From positions 1 to 64,000 of the forward strand of contig NZ_JPRM01000021.1 of assembly GCF_000737695.1 (NCBI RefSeq): a DNA stretch of 64,000 nucleotides, read 5' to 3'. This stretch comes from Flavobacterium hydatis (lineage in GTDB: Bacteria; Bacteroidota; Bacteroidia; Flavobacteriales; Flavobacteriaceae). The notes below the pieces were generated by a model that worked only from the letters and a program-made list of their open reading frames with translations, had not been told where the DNA came from and did no database searches. The position numbers and the translations under genes were made by a program. Below, in pieces: positions 16,296-25,585 of this stretch (within the stretch, counting starts at the first letter, position 1; every line of letters begins with the position of its first letter).

Positions 16296-16772
16296 CTAAC
16301 CAATAACGCAACGCATTGTTGTAGTTAGTTTTTTAAAGCCTGCTTTTTCGTATGCTTTTACTGCCGATTCATTCTCATCGTATACTTCCAATCTTACTTC
16401 TGTTATTCCATGAGATAAAACCCATTTCTTAAGATCGCTAAGCAATAAATTACTAATACCTTTTCCTCTAAATTCTGGGCTTACAAACATAAAACCAAGA
16501 TATCCGAATGATTCATGTTTCTGGAAAACTTTTGCTGCTCTTATTTGTGCATATCCACATCCGATAATTTGATTATCATATTCGACAACCAGAACTTCTG
16601 TAACCTCATCTAATATAAGTTCTTGTATATCATAATAGAATATTTCACCTTCTTTTAATGTTGGATCAAAAGGACGTTCTGCATTAACAAGCTGTTGCAA
16701 AAATCCTGAAAGTTTAGGCAAATCAGCATTTGTGGCTGGCCTTGTCGCTATGTTTTTGTTATTTATATCCAT
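16296..16772 (-). CDS. GNAT-family N-acetyltransferase
   Basis: A 158-residue single-domain acetyltransferase. The acetyl-CoA-binding motif A is SPEFRGKGISNLLLSDLKKW (about residues 98-117) with the R/Q-x-x-G-x-G/A pattern, preceded by the beta4 strand FGYLGFMFV. The C-terminal strand VRLEVYDENESAVKAYEKAG is motif B (YExxGF). The substrate cannot be inferred. A TATATTTG box at 16784-16777 lies only 5 nt before the ATG, which would give a nearly leaderless transcript if used. Confidence 0.85.
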   Translation of the reverse strand: MDINNKNIATRPATNADLPKLSGFLQQLVNAERPFDPTLKEGEIFYYDIQELILDEVTEVLVVEYDNQIIGCGYAQIRAAKVFQKHESFGYLGFMFVSPEFRGKGISNLLLSDLKKWVLSHGITEVRLEVYDENESAVKAYEKAGFKKLTTTMRCVIG

Positions 16773-17132
16773 ATTTCAAATATATGCAAAATAGTAATGA
16801 ATAGTCCTCTGTCAAAGACGTAAATCCCAACTTAAAGAATTGGATTTACATGAAATAAAAGCTTAACTAAGTAATCTAATTTCAAAAAATTCTATTCTCA
16901 ACTTTAATCAGATTACATTTTACGTTAATATTTTTCCTATATTAGCTTTAAATACATTGATTTTCAAACAAATACCACTAAAATTTTCTTTAATAGCATC
17001 TTTATTATTGATTAAATAAGTAAGCGATTATCTCATAATTCTGCTTACTACTTAAGTTGACTAAATACATTAATCCTTCCTGATTTTATTATTACCGATA
17101 ATAACATATATGTACAACTAAAACAATATATT
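16773..17132. other. intergenic region without recognisable features
   Basis: A 360-bp AT-rich gap between divergent genes. Only the minus-strand TATATTTG box near the GNAT start stands out. I see no RNA gene, repeat or ORF, and no convincing promoter for the DUF1254 gene. Confidence 0.4.
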
Positions 17133-18560
17133 ATGCACAAAAAAATCCTTTTAGCGGCATTCGTACTTATGAACGTTGCCTGTAATCAAAACACAAAAAA
17201 AACTTCGCCTACAGAAAATGTTAGTTCAACACTTACTGACGAACAAATTATTCAAACCGCAAAAGATGCTTATGAATATGCATTTCCTGTAATACTATTT
17301 TACACCACACAACGAGCTATGACAAATACAGACAAAATTGTTGTAGACAAAGGCCCTATAAGAGCACCAATTAATCAATTGGCAAGTGCTAATCATTTTC
17401 CTGATGCAAAAGATCATACGGTTATAAGAATGAATGTTGATACGTATTACTCCATGGCATGGATGAATCTCGAAAAAGAACCTCTCGTACTCCAGATTCC
17501 TAATACAAATGGGCGTTATTATCTCATGCCTATGCTTGATGCCTGGTCGAATGTATTTTTCTGTCCAGGAAAAAGAAATACTGGTACTGAGGCACAAACT
17601 TACTTAATTACTGGCGCTGGCTGGAATGGTAATGTACCCAAAGGTATGCAACAAGTAAAAGCACCTACAGATATGGTTGCGCTAATAGGACGTACTCAGG
17701 TTAACAGTGCAAAAGACGGAATAGATGTCGTAAAAAAAATACAAGACGGATATAAACTCACACCTTTAAGTGCATACGGAAAACCATATACTCCACCTGC
17801 AGGAGTTATTGATCCTACTGTTCCTAAAAAAGCTCCTGGAGATGTTGCTATAGAAATGCCTACCACAGAATTCTTTAATACTTTTAATAAACTATTAGTT
17901 AGTAATCCTCCCGCTACTGCTGACTCTGCTATTGTAAAAAAAATGGCATTAATTGGTATTACTCCCGGTGGAACATTTGATGCTTCTAAATTCTCTAAAG
18001 CGGTACAAGATTCTCTAAAAACCATACCTAATTGGGGAAAAACTGAAATGGATAAAAATGGTTTTAGCTCAAGTAAACCAACTAACGGCTGGACTGTTAT
18101 ACGTGGTTTAGGTAGTTATGGTACAGATTACAAATTCCGTGCTGCAGTTGCATATAGCGGTTGGGGTGCCAATCTTGATGAAGATTCTATGTACCCTAGT
18201 TCAAATGTAGATTCAGATAATGAACCTTATGATGGCTCCAAACATAATTACATTCTACATTTTGATAAAGGACAAACTCCACCAACAAATGCTTTTTGGA
18301 GCTTGACCATGTATGACCCAACAGGCTTTTTTTATGAGAATCCGCTTAATCGTTATGCAATTGGAGACAGAAACCCATTAAAGAAAAATGCCGATGGTTC
18401 TGTCGATATTTATATTGGATACAAAAACCCTGGAAAGGATAAAGAGAACAATTGGCTACCGGCGCCAAAAACTCCTTTTAATTTATTGCTTCGCGTTTAC
18501 TGGCCAAAAGAAGAAATGACAAAAGGAAGCTGGAAAATACCGAGCGTAAAAAAGCAATAA
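17133..18560 (+). CDS. DUF1254/DUF1214 lipoprotein
   Basis: A 475-residue protein with a lipoprotein signal (KKILLAAFVLMNVAC, Cys near residue 17; no acidic export signal follows). The DUF1254 domain covers about residues 40-180 (AYEYAFPVILFYTTQRAMT, MNVDTYYSMAWMNLEKEPLV, GRYYLMPMLDAWSNVFFCPG). The DUF1214 domain is C-terminal (about 330-470; NYILHFDKGQTPPTNAFWSL, TMYDPTGFFYENPLNRYAIG, LLRVYWPKE). The molecular function of the pair is not established. It is followed after 25 nt by an arylsulfatase gene, so the two probably act together on an extracytoplasmic substrate. DUF1254 proteins are often found near sulfatases, as I recall. Confidence 0.85.
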   Translation: MHKKILLAAFVLMNVACNQNTKKTSPTENVSSTLTDEQIIQTAKDAYEYAFPVILFYTTQRAMTNTDKIVVDKGPIRAPINQLASANHFPDAKDHTVIRMNVDTYYSMAWMNLEKEPLVLQIPNTNGRYYLMPMLDAWSNVFFCPGKRNTGTEAQTYLITGAGWNGNVPKGMQQVKAPTDMVALIGRTQVNSAKDGIDVVKKIQDGYKLTPLSAYGKPYTPPAGVIDPTVPKKAPGDVAIEMPTTEFFNTFNKLLVSNPPATADSAIVKKMALIGITPGGTFDASKFSKAVQDSLKTIPNWGKTEMDKNGFSSSKPTNGWTVIRGLGSYGTDYKFRAAVAYSGWGANLDEDSMYPSSNVDSDNEPYDGSKHNYILHFDKGQTPPTNAFWSLTMYDPTGFFYENPLNRYAIGDRNPLKKNADGSVDIYIGYKNPGKDKENNWLPAPKTPFNLLLRVYWPKEEMTKGSWKIPSVKKQ

Positions 18561-18585
18561 TTTTAAGAAACCTAAATTGAGTTAT

Positions 18586-20934
18586 ATGAAAAATTTATAT
18601 TCATTATTTGCTTTATTCTTAATTTCTTTTTCAAATTTATTACAAGCCCAGAACTTAGAGGTAACTCCAAAAAACCAGTCCCCTGAAAAATTACCAAGAC
18701 CAGATTTTCAATTTAAAGGGACTGTTGGAAGAACATATCTAGATTCTGATCCATCTCAGTTTCCAAAATTGGTTACTGCACCAAAAGGTGCTCCAAATAT
18801 TGTTATTATCCTAATTGATGACGCTGGTTTTGGACAATTCGGAACCTTTGGTGGAGCAACACCAACTCCTGAACTTGATAAATTAGCTGCAGAAGGATTA
18901 CGCTATAATCGTTTTCATACCACCGCAATTTGTTCTCCAACCCGAGCAGCATTACTTACAGGGCGAAATCATCATGTAGCAGCAACTGGCGGTATTGCAG
19001 AATCTGCAACTGGATATGAAGGTTATACTTCAATAATACCAAAGCGTACAGGTATGATTGCCGAAGTTTTACGACAAAATGGATATGCAACGGCATGGAT
19101 AGGAAAAAATCATAATACACCTCCTTGGGAAATAAATCCGCGAGGACCTTTTAATAATTGGCCAAACGCTTGGGGATTTGACTTTTTCTATGGTTTTATG
19201 GGAGGGCAAACAAGCCAATATAACCCAATGCTTTATGAAAATCATAATATTGTATCAATGCCAGCAGACCCTAATTATCATCTAACAACTGATTTAGTAA
19301 ATCATGCCATACAATGGGTTGATAATGTAGAGGCCGTTCCCGGTGCACCTTACTTTTTGTATTTGGCTCCAGGTGCTACTCACGCTCCACATCACGCTCC
19401 AAAAGAATGGATTGATAAATTTAAAGGTAAATTTGATGATGGCTGGGATAAATACAGAGAATTGACCTTTGAAAGACAAAAAAAATTGGGTGTTGTACCT
19501 CAAAATGCAAAACTTACGCCGAGACCTAAAGAAATACCAGCTTGGAATACTCTTTCTCCTGATCAAAAAAAGGTGGCATCAAGAATGATGGAAGTTTTTG
19601 CAGGTTTTACTGCACATACGGATTACGAAATGGGACGTTTTCTAGATAACCTTCGTTCAAAACCTGACTGGAATAATACACTTGTATTTTATATCGTAGG
19701 AGATAATGGTTCTAGTGCAGAGGGTGGATTAAATGGAACTATTGATGAAGTTAGTTATTACAATGGATTTGAAATGCCATTTAAATCTGCTTTAGATAAA
19801 ATTGATGAAATTGGTGGGCCAACCTTACATAATCATTTCCCCGTTGGTTGGGCTTGGGCAATGAATACACCTTTTCAATGGACAAAGCAAGTAGCTTCGC
19901 ATTTTGGTGGAACAAGAAACCCTTTAATCATATCATGGCCCTCTAAAATAAAAAGTAATGGTGGATTACGTTCTCAATTTCATCATGTTATCGACATAGT
20001 TCCTACCATATATGAGGTTACAGGAATTACACCTCCAACAGAATTAAACGGAATTGTACAAGACCCAATAGAAGGTGTTAGTATGGCTTATACCTTTAAC
20101 GATGCTAAAGCAAAAGAACAACACAAAATACAATATTTTGAAATTTATGCCAATCGAGCCATTTATCAAGATGGTTGGGTTGCAGCGTCGATTGCCAATA
20201 TCCCTTGGGCTCCTTCTACTAAAATAGTAAATGCAGATGAAACAATTTGGGAGTTATATAATATTGATGAAGATTTTTCGGAAGCGAACAATCTTGCTAC
20301 AAAAATGCCTGACAAACTAAAACAAATGCAAGAATTATGGTGGGCAGAGGCTGCCAAAAACCATGTATTACCTGTAGACACAAGACCTTTGGCAGCACGC
20401 ATTAAACCTGATGAAATACCAAATCCTACACGGGGTATCAATTCGATACAATACAGTGCTGGAACTGGTGGAATTATGGAAGGCTCAGCGCCACACCTAG
20501 CAAGTACTTCGTTTTCATTAACTGCGGATTTAGAAATTCCACAATCAGGTGCAGAAGGAATGTTGTTTACAATTGGCGGCTATACTGCTGGATTTGGCTG
20601 GTATATACAAAATAATAAACTAGTTTTTAGCTATAATAATTTTACCGATCGCTCTAAAATTACTTCAACACAAGATTTAAGTAAAGGAAAACATAAACTA
20701 AAAGTCGAATTTATTTATGATGGAGGTGGATTAGGCAAAGGAGCTACTATAAAGTTATATGATGATGGAAAAGAAATTGGAAAGGGACATTTAGAAAAAA
20801 CTGTTCCTGTAGCATTTTCTTCTTTTGATGGTATTGACGTAGGTATAGATAGAGGTGCTCCTGTGGATTTTGACTATAAAATGCCTTTCAAATTTTCAGG
20901 AAAACTTGATAAAGTAATTTTAGATTTAAAATAA
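18586..20934 (+). CDS. arylsulfatase (formylglycine-dependent)
   Basis: A 782-residue secreted sulfatase of the alkaline-phosphatase superfamily, hydrolysing sulfate esters. I use ATG 18586, which gives a clean signal peptide (MKNLYSLFALFLISFSNLLQ, then AQ), rather than the TTG 9 nt upstream. The metal-binding DD is at residues 78-79 (IILIDDAGFG). The modification motif CSPTRAALLTGR starts at Cys116, the residue converted to formylglycine. Further motifs are YATAWIGKNH, FLYLAPGATHAPHHAP and YIVGDNGSS. The length and C-terminal beta-sandwich (about residues 615-780) match the large arylsulfatases of subfamily S1_4, as I recall. No maturation enzyme is adjacent; GldK in this window has the FGE fold but is a secretion component. 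Confidence 0.9.
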   Translation: MKNLYSLFALFLISFSNLLQAQNLEVTPKNQSPEKLPRPDFQFKGTVGRTYLDSDPSQFPKLVTAPKGAPNIVIILIDDAGFGQFGTFGGATPTPELDKLAAEGLRYNRFHTTAICSPTRAALLTGRNHHVAATGGIAESATGYEGYTSIIPKRTGMIAEVLRQNGYATAWIGKNHNTPPWEINPRGPFNNWPNAWGFDFFYGFMGGQTSQYNPMLYENHNIVSMPADPNYHLTTDLVNHAIQWVDNVEAVPGAPYFLYLAPGATHAPHHAPKEWIDKFKGKFDDGWDKYRELTFERQKKLGVVPQNAKLTPRPKEIPAWNTLSPDQKKVASRMMEVFAGFTAHTDYEMGRFLDNLRSKPDWNNTLVFYIVGDNGSSAEGGLNGTIDEVSYYNGFEMPFKSALDKIDEIGGPTLHNHFPVGWAWAMNTPFQWTKQVASHFGGTRNPLIISWPSKIKSNGGLRSQFHHVIDIVPTIYEVTGITPPTELNGIVQDPIEGVSMAYTFNDAKAKEQHKIQYFEIYANRAIYQDGWVAASIANIPWAPSTKIVNADETIWELYNIDEDFSEANNLATKMPDKLKQMQELWWAEAAKNHVLPVDTRPLAARIKPDEIPNPTRGINSIQYSAGTGGIMEGSAPHLASTSFSLTADLEIPQSGAEGMLFTIGGYTAGFGWYIQNNKLVFSYNNFTDRSKITSTQDLSKGKHKLKVEFIYDGGGLGKGATIKLYDDGKEIGKGHLEKTVPVAFSSFDGIDVGIDRGAPVDFDYKMPFKFSGKLDKVILDLK

Positions 20935-20997
20935 TATAATCTATAATTTACAACAATCGATTTACTCATATTAATCTCAAAGTAAAAGATAAAATAA

Positions 20998-21031
20998 TAA
21001 AGCCTGAAAACTTAATTTTTCAGGCTTTATT
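20998..21031. terminator. bidirectional terminator after the arylsulfatase
   Basis: The stem TAAAGCCTGAAAA / TTTTTCAGGCTTTA has a loop of about five bases and lies between the convergent arylsulfatase and deiminase genes. It begins 64 nt after the sulfatase stop and ends 9 nt before the deiminase stop. Confidence 0.8.
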
Positions 21032-21039
21032 TGTTTGTA

Positions 21040-22185
21040 TTATTTCGGTTGTTGTTGCGTTACACAATGCACCATTCCTCCGTTTTTATATAAATTTCTA
21101 ACATCGATTCCTATAACTTTTCTTCCCGGAAACAAACCTGCAATAATACCATTTGCCACAGCATCATTAGGATCATTATAGTTAGGTACTAATACCTTTC
21201 CGTTGGCTATATAAAAGTTAATGTAACATCCTTTAAATCCTAAATCGGTTCCGTTTGTAGTTACTACATCGTTTTGCGATAATGGCAAATATACTTTGGT
21301 GTAAGCCTGATTATTTTTGTTAGAAGCATTATACAATAAATTGATATCACTTTGTTTTAATCCCCAATCTAGCAAATCATCATTATTCATGGTTACCAAT
21401 TTATTACCAGGAACAAACTTTGCAATTCCGTCAATATGCATATCGGTTACATCATCTTTACTAAATCCTCCTTCTAACCAAATAAATTTTGTAGCACCAT
21501 AATACTTCGTAAAATTAGCTTCTGCTTGGGCTTGTGTCATACCGTAATTTCTGGTAGATCTATTTTTCTGACTCAAAACAGCACTTTTTGTAGCCATTAA
21601 TACGCCATTACCATCTAGTTCTACAGCTCCACCTTCGTTTACCATAGGAACTTTTATTGCTGTCATACCAATTTGTGATGCTATAAATGATGGAATTGCA
21701 TCGCATTTTTCATAACCAAATTTTTCTCCCCATCCATTAAATCCCCAGTCCTGAAGTACGATCTGACCTGATTGGCTTTTGGCAAAAATAGGACCATTAT
21801 CTCTAACCCAAACGTCGTTTGTTTGGTGTATTTTAAAATCAACATTGGTTAATGGTACTCCTACTGTTGCCAGAAGTTTTTCTATTCTTGCTTTTTCTGT
21901 TGTATCATACGCTATAATATGAACTTTTTCTGTAGACTCTAATGCTTTAGTCATCGCAACCCATGTTGCATCCAGACTATTACGATAACTTACTCCATAC
22001 TCATATTGATGAGGCCATTGTAACCAAGTTCCTTCATGAGTCGAAGATTCTTCTGGCATCGTATAAAGAACAGAAGTAAGTGGCTTAGTTGGATCTGGTT
22101 TAGATGTTGTTGCATCAAGATCAGCACTATCGCAAGCCGAAATTATAATTGCAAAAGTCATAGTTAAGATTGCTTTATTTTTCAT
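21040..22185 (-). CDS. lipidated agmatine deiminase-family protein
   Basis: A 381-residue guanidino-modifying enzyme of the agmatine deiminase/Porphyromonas-type peptidylarginine deiminase family (PAD_porph). A lipobox IIISAC near residue 18 indicates an exported lipoprotein. Family motifs are EGTWLQWPH, DVWVRDNGPIF (catalytic Asp region), VNEGGAVELDGNGVL, MHIDGIAKFV (catalytic His) and the C-terminal nucleophile Cys in GGMVHCVTQQQP. These match agmatine deiminase, which makes N-carbamoylputrescine and ammonia. Usual bacterial AguA enzymes are cytoplasmic, so the export signal is unusual. No N-carbamoylputrescine amidase gene is nearby. Confidence 0.85.
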   Translation of the reverse strand: MKNKAILTMTFAIIISACDSADLDATTSKPDPTKPLTSVLYTMPEESSTHEGTWLQWPHQYEYGVSYRNSLDATWVAMTKALESTEKVHIIAYDTTEKARIEKLLATVGVPLTNVDFKIHQTNDVWVRDNGPIFAKSQSGQIVLQDWGFNGWGEKFGYEKCDAIPSFIASQIGMTAIKVPMVNEGGAVELDGNGVLMATKSAVLSQKNRSTRNYGMTQAQAEANFTKYYGATKFIWLEGGFSKDDVTDMHIDGIAKFVPGNKLVTMNNDDLLDWGLKQSDINLLYNASNKNNQAYTKVYLPLSQNDVVTTNGTDLGFKGCYINFYIANGKVLVPNYNDPNDAVANGIIAGLFPGRKVIGIDVRNLYKNGGMVHCVTQQQPK

Positions 22186-22379
22186 TTTTTTGTTTTTAAA
22201 TTATTTATACTCTTTAGTATAACTATCATTCCTTCTTTATTTTTAGGTCAAAAATCATTGACAAATACGAGAAAGGGTTTAATAATTATTCGACAAATAG
22301 AATACTTATTAAACCCTTATTTATTTTTTTTCTCCCAAATGGATTGTTTTGGGTACAGAAAGTTTGTTTTGCTTATTTT

Positions 22380-23108
22380 TTAGTCAATTTTCTTACCCAA
22401 TTTGGTTAGAAATTCTTGCTTATTTAGTTTGCTAATTGGTACTTTATGACTGGTAATAATTGCCTGATTACCATCTATTAACTCTACCTTATTTAGGTTT
22501 ACAATAAAGGAACGATGGCAGCGATAAAAAACTTGTTTCGAAAGTTCCTCTTCCATTGCTGTTAAAGCAATTAAAGTCGTGTAATTTTTTTTCTCCGTAA
22601 CAATTTTCACATATTTATGAAGTCCTTCTATGTACAAAATATCTGCCAGAAGTATTTTAATATGCTGATGGCTTGATTTTATAACTATCGATTTATCTAC
22701 AAAAGTGGCTTCGGTAACATCTTTGGTATCATTCTCTAAATTCAATAATTCTAATGCTCTGGTTGCAGCTTTATAAAAGCGTTCAAAGGTTATTGGTTTT
22801 AGTAAATAATCTACAATATTTAATTCATATCCATCCAATGCAAATTCGGAATAAGCTGTTGTAAAAATTACTTTCGGCGGATTTTGCAATGATTTTAAAA
22901 AGTCTATTCCTGATAGATGCTGCATCTGAATATCTAGAAAAACCAAATCGACTTTATGTGTTTTTAGGTATTTGTCGGCTTCAATTGCAGATGAGCATTC
23001 GTGTACAACTTCTAGTTCTGGAATTTGCAACAAATGTGTGCGTATTAATATACGGGCTAGCGTTTCGTCATCGACGATTAAACATTTATATACTGTCTTT
23101 GTTTCCAT
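22380..23108 (-). CDS. LytTR-family response regulator
   Basis: A 242-residue response regulator. The receiver domain (residues 8-120) has the acidic pair DD13-14, phosphoacceptor Asp59 (DLVFLDIQMQ) and conserved Lys in LLKP near 108. The C-terminal LytTR DNA-binding domain (about 140-240; FVDKSIVIKSSHQHIKILLA, ILYIEGLHKYVKIVTEKKNY, FYRCHRSFIVNLNKV) binds DNA through beta strands. The start overlaps the 3' end of the histidine kinase gene by 23 nt, showing translational coupling. Its likely target is local, possibly the divergent membrane-protein gene at 24363. Confidence 0.92.
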   Translation of the reverse strand: METKTVYKCLIVDDETLARILIRTHLLQIPELEVVHECSSAIEADKYLKTHKVDLVFLDIQMQHLSGIDFLKSLQNPPKVIFTTAYSEFALDGYELNIVDYLLKPITFERFYKAATRALELLNLENDTKDVTEATFVDKSIVIKSSHQHIKILLADILYIEGLHKYVKIVTEKKNYTTLIALTAMEEELSKQVFYRCHRSFIVNLNKVELIDGNQAIITSHKVPISKLNKQEFLTKLGKKID

Positions 23109-24075
23109 AAAAACTTAAGCTTACTTTATATATCGAATTGCTATTTTCAATTTTTAAATCGTATTCTTTCCCAAACAAATTTTTAAGCTGAGACTCTAAA
23201 TTGTTCAATCCAATTCCTTGATTATTTGATTTAAACTGGAAAGAATTTGCAATCGTAAATTCAATCTTATTCTGGTTTGTTATTAAATCTATTGTAACAA
23301 ATCCACTTTTACTTTCGATAATATCGCCGTGTTTAAACGCATTTTCTATAAGTGTAATGAGTAATAATGGCGGCACTTGTTTTACCGAATTATCATCAGA
23401 TACATTAAAGGTTATATTATCCATCCCTTCTATCTGGCGGTATTTTTGAATCTGAATATACTTATTGATTATCTCAATTTCTGATGTTAAAGACGTATGT
23501 TTTTTGCTGCCTTCATAAAGAAAATAACGAAGTATATCTGCCAAAGTAGCAAGCATTTTTGGTGCATTATCACTTTTTATTACTGTTAATGTATAAATAT
23601 TATTGAGTGCGTTAAATAGGAAATGCGGGCTTATTTGAGATTTCAGCAACATCATTTCGGCTTGTAGTTTTTCGTTTTCTAATTGCAATCGCAACTGTTT
23701 CTCCGTAAAATATTTATTAAAAACCCAAACGATATAGGAGATAAAAATAAAAAGGGAATGGTTTAAAAGAAAAGATGTAAAAGACTTTAATAAATCCTCA
23801 TCATACAAAATAACATTTAAACCCGTAAAATAATAAATAGAGAAACTAAGACTTAATAAGGCAACCAGAGATGCGATATAGGCGATTTTTCCTTTTTTGT
23901 TTAAAACAAACGGAAGCAAAACCAATAGGTTAATATAAAATTCTGTACCAAAAAATATAACTTCAAGAGAAGAGCACAAAACACTTTCTTTGAAATTGTA
24001 AAATGAGGCCATATAATCAAATACGTATAAAAAGATAAATACCCAAAAAAGAATATGGTAGTAAATTTTATTCAT
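23086..24075 (-). CDS. LytS/YehU-type sensor histidine kinase
   Basis: A 329-residue membrane kinase. Four hydrophobic spans fill residues 5-120, with very short loops and no extracytoplasmic sensor domain. They are followed by a short coiled coil (LRLQLENEKLQAEMMLLKSQ) and the His_kinase domain with the phosphoacceptor His151 in QISPHFLFNALNN. The ATP-binding N-box is LLLITLIENAFKHG, and GIGLNNLESQL is the G-box. It is the cognate partner of the overlapping LytTR regulator. The signal is unknown; an intramembrane stimulus is likely. Confidence 0.92.
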   Translation of the reverse strand: MNKIYYHILFWVFIFLYVFDYMASFYNFKESVLCSSLEVIFFGTEFYINLLVLLPFVLNKKGKIAYIASLVALLSLSFSIYYFTGLNVILYDEDLLKSFTSFLLNHSLFIFISYIVWVFNKYFTEKQLRLQLENEKLQAEMMLLKSQISPHFLFNALNNIYTLTVIKSDNAPKMLATLADILRYFLYEGSKKHTSLTSEIEIINKYIQIQKYRQIEGMDNITFNVSDDNSVKQVPPLLLITLIENAFKHGDIIESKSGFVTIDLITNQNKIEFTIANSFQFKSNNQGIGLNNLESQLKNLFGKEYDLKIENSNSIYKVSLSFYGNKDSI

Positions 24076-24362
24076 TTGACTTTAAATTTTATGCAAAGTA
24101 AATAATTTAGAAGATACACTGGCAGTAAACGACTAATTGATTCTTTTATTGGTTAACCCAAAAAACTAAATTTAAGACTATCCTAAAAGTACTCATTTCT
24201 TCTTATTCGTCAAAAACAGTCTGAAAATATCCTGATAGATTGTTAAATATAACCTCATGCATATTTGTCTAGGTAATATCCATATTTGTCCATTGCGCCC
24301 AGAATAGAGGCTTTGTAATTTTGTATGTTACTAAAATATAGTTGCTTCTTTATACAAATCAA

Positions 24363-25373
24363 ATGAACAAACTTAAATTAATCCGATACGTATTTGCCCT
24401 ATTAATGATTTTTTTAATGGTTGGAGTTTCGGAATACTTAGGAGAAAAAGAAATTCTATTTCCAGAAATGGCTGCATTAGTACTTGGTTTCTGGGTTATT
24501 GATAAAAAAATATGGACTGTAAGCAGACCGATGTTTATTGTATTAATGACTGTTTGTGCTATTTTCGGGATTCTGATAGTTCGTTATTCGCCCTTTCCTT
24601 TGCTGGCAAATATTGTAATATCATTTGTTTTTACTTCGCTTTGCTTAATTACAACCCGCACTACATTAATTCCCATAACTTCTGCAGCAATGTTGCCTGT
24701 ATTAATGGGAACTCACTCTATGATTTATCCTATTTCTGTTTTTATTATGAGCCTTTTGGTCGTTGCTGGACAATGGTTACTTGAGAAAAATAAATTGCGC
24801 AAAGTAATTCCTCTAAACTCAAAAAAAGGACGTTATGCTCATAGCTTTACACATTGGTTTAAATTGCTTTTCTGGTTGTTGCTCCTTGCAATAATTCCTG
24901 TATCTGCTGGCAAAATATATTATATCGTACCACCGCTAGTTGTACTATTTATAGAGTTTAGTTCTTCATCGGCTGGTTTTCGTAATCGTCCTGTACAAGT
25001 ATATTTTGTAATGTTATTTTCGGCCGTTTTGGGAACATTTTTTCAGTATTATCTTCATACCACATTAGGTTTACCACAATCTTATACGGTGTTATTGCTG
25101 TTTTTATGTCTTTTCTTGTTTTTTGAAATCGTAGGTAAACCACTTGCTCCTGCTTGTGCCATTGCTCTTGTACCAATGATTATTCCGCAGGAAAATGTGC
25201 TTTCCTACCCTTTTCAGGTAGCTGTAGGAACTGCTGCATTTTTGTTTGTTGCAATGCTCTTTTTTCAGAAATGCTATCGATGGAAACGCGCACATCTTTT
25301 AGTTTGTTTTGTGCCTCAGTTTTTAAGATCCAGAATAGAACATCCAAAACGAAAAGTCAAAATTATTGAATAA
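24363..25373 (+). CDS. polytopic membrane protein with two HPP-like halves
   Basis: A 336-residue inner-membrane protein with about ten hydrophobic spans. I use ATG 24363; a TTG 21 nt upstream is possible but lies close to the TAATTTTG -7-like box at 24316-24323. Two halves align by eye, residues about 33-116 (LFPEMAALVLGFWV ... TLIPITSAAMLPVLMG) and 188-275 (IVPPLVVLFIEFSS ... LAPACAIALVPMIIP). Each has a P-rich entry, a polar segment before 'RPxxxxxxM', and a closing 'P..AA/AC...PV/PM' helix, recalling HPP-family proteins. It is divergent from the LytS/LytR pair and may be its regulated output. No substrate can be named. Confidence 0.65.
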   Translation: MNKLKLIRYVFALLMIFLMVGVSEYLGEKEILFPEMAALVLGFWVIDKKIWTVSRPMFIVLMTVCAIFGILIVRYSPFPLLANIVISFVFTSLCLITTRTTLIPITSAAMLPVLMGTHSMIYPISVFIMSLLVVAGQWLLEKNKLRKVIPLNSKKGRYAHSFTHWFKLLFWLLLLAIIPVSAGKIYYIVPPLVVLFIEFSSSSAGFRNRPVQVYFVMLFSAVLGTFFQYYLHTTLGLPQSYTVLLLFLCLFLFFEIVGKPLAPACAIALVPMIIPQENVLSYPFQVAVGTAAFLFVAMLFFQKCYRWKRAHLLVCFVPQFLRSRIEHPKRKVKIIE

Positions 25374-25393
25374 TATAAATAGCCAAAAATATC

Positions 25394-25503
25394 TGTTGGA
25401 TACAATTAATTTTAACACATAGAAACATAGATTTTAAGTGTAAAAAAAGAATACCAAAAAGAAATACATTTCTTTCACATAGCTACTTTTCTGTGCATTT
25501 TAA
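25394..25503. repeat. MITE-like element, copy 3 (inverted and truncated)
   Basis: The terminal and inner repeat (TGTTGGATACAATTAATTTT followed by AACACATAGAAACATAGATT) is at 25394-25433. After a short spacer the core appears in reverse orientation compared with copies 1 and 2 (GAAATACATTTCTTTCACAT, CATTTTAAA at about 25461-25503). The other end is missing and a different inverted repeat begins immediately. Confidence 0.7.
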
Positions 25504-25571
25504 ACACGAATTTACACAAATCGTAAGGGTTAATTTAGTGCGATTTGTACAATCTGTGTTTGCTTTTTTAT
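25502..25571. repeat. second inverted-repeat family fused to MITE copy 3
   Basis: Arms AAACACGAATTTACACAAATCG and CGATTTGTACAATCTGTGTTT pair imperfectly around a 17-nt loop and run into a T-rich stretch. The hairpin ends just before the stop codon of the minus-strand gene at 25586, so it may act as that gene's terminator. Confidence 0.6.
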
Positions 25572-25585
25572 ACTTATAGATTAAG

